From Bradyrhizobium jicamae (GTDB lineage Bacteria; Pseudomonadota; Alphaproteobacteria; Rhizobiales; Xanthobacteraceae), in contig NZ_JAFCKQ010000059.1 of NCBI RefSeq assembly GCF_018130215.1, forward strand, positions 1 through 48,548: 48,548 nt of DNA, written 5' to 3'. Below, one piece after another: positions 48,465 through 48,548 of this stretch. The notes beneath the pieces were generated by a model. The model saw only the letters and a program-made list of their open reading frames with translations. It ran no database searches and was not told the origin of the DNA. Every line of letters begins with the position of its first letter. The stretch's first letter is position 1. Both the position numbers and the translations under genes were made by a program.

Positions 48465-48548
48465 ATCTCAGAGAGGGCGCAGGGAAAGCCGGGTGCCGAT
48501 CGCACCCATGGGCCCCGTGCAATGTAGAAAGCACGGGGGTAGGACCAC
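48465..48548 (+). repeat. Start of a structured intergenic repeat, cut by the window edge
   Basis: AGAGAGGGCGCAGGGAAAGC introduces two hairpins: GGGTGC (48491-48496) with GCACCC (48502-48507), and CCCCGTGC (48513-48520) with GCACGGGG (48531-48538). GAGGGCGCAGGGAA followed by stacked hairpins is a hallmark of a repeat often found between Bradyrhizobium genes, from memory. The end is outside the window. Confidence 0.5.

Larger units (their letters stand above)
48217..48548. other. Non-coding right end with two degenerate repeat elements
   Basis: No supported gene is seen in the last 332 bases. They hold an imperfect inverted repeat at about 48240-48386 and the start of a second repeat from about 48465 to the edge, described separately. 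Confidence 0.6.

Overview
The window is a GC-rich alphaproteobacterial chromosome segment that most resembles Bradyrhizobium or a close Rhizobiales relative. The grounds are the gene content (complete hopanoid core with hpnO and hpnP, imuA-imuB-dnaE2 mutasome, DUF3311-MctP-type symporter, a LexA box of the alphaproteobacterial GTTC-N7-GTTC form) and several dispersed palindromic repeats of the kind common in Bradyrhizobium intergenic DNA. Genus assignment is from recognition, not from a search. No tRNA, rRNA or CRISPR array was seen.

Layout. 1-180: end of an insertion sequence, its transposase gene running off the left edge. 246-1018: two small membrane proteins behind a paired palindromic operator. 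1015-6855 (minus): SOS mutasome imuA-imuB-dnaE2, with a palindromic repeat inserted in frame in dnaE2. 6929-6943: a LexA box shared with a divergent DUF4130-UdgX fusion gene (7000-8466). 8968-20832: metabolic and transport genes (PiT phosphate permease, LysR regulator, cytochrome P450, M20 amidohydrolase, orphan DUF1851 immunity-like protein, DUF3311 plus sodium:solute symporter, GMC oxidoreductase, gamma-glutamylcyclotransferase-like protein, Kup potassium transporter). 21159-23885: a compact cluster of exported metallophosphoesterase, amicyanin-like cupredoxin, ECF sigma factor and zinc anti-sigma factor.

24002-46215 is dominated by hopanoid lipid genes: hpnO (aminotransferase), hpnN (RND hopanoid exporter), ispH-hpnH (isoprenoid supply and adenosylhopane synthesis), hpnG, shc/hpnF, hpnE, hpnD, hpnC (one tightly overlapping minus-strand operon from farnesyl-diphosphate condensation to cyclisation and side-chain processing), a second RND/MMPL permease, and hpnP (C-2 methylase) lying between eutB and eutC (ethanolamine ammonia-lyase). 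Small exported proteins, a zinc-ribbon protein and a hexapeptide acetyltransferase are interspersed. The right end holds a chemoreceptor gene and two degenerate repeat elements.

How it fits together: hpnC/D/E make squalene, Shc cyclises it to hopene, HpnH adds adenosine, HpnG removes adenine, HpnO aminates the side chain, HpnP methylates C-2 and HpnN moves product to the outer membrane. Candidate EcfG (general stress sigma) promoters precede hpnN and hpnP, consistent with stress control of hopanoid methylation and transport. The most unusual observations are the in-frame palindromic insertion in dnaE2, hpnP embedded in the eutBC pair, eutC lacking any ATG/GTG/TTG at its homology-supported start (CTG is present instead), and the metallophosphoesterase-cupredoxin-sigma-anti-sigma module.
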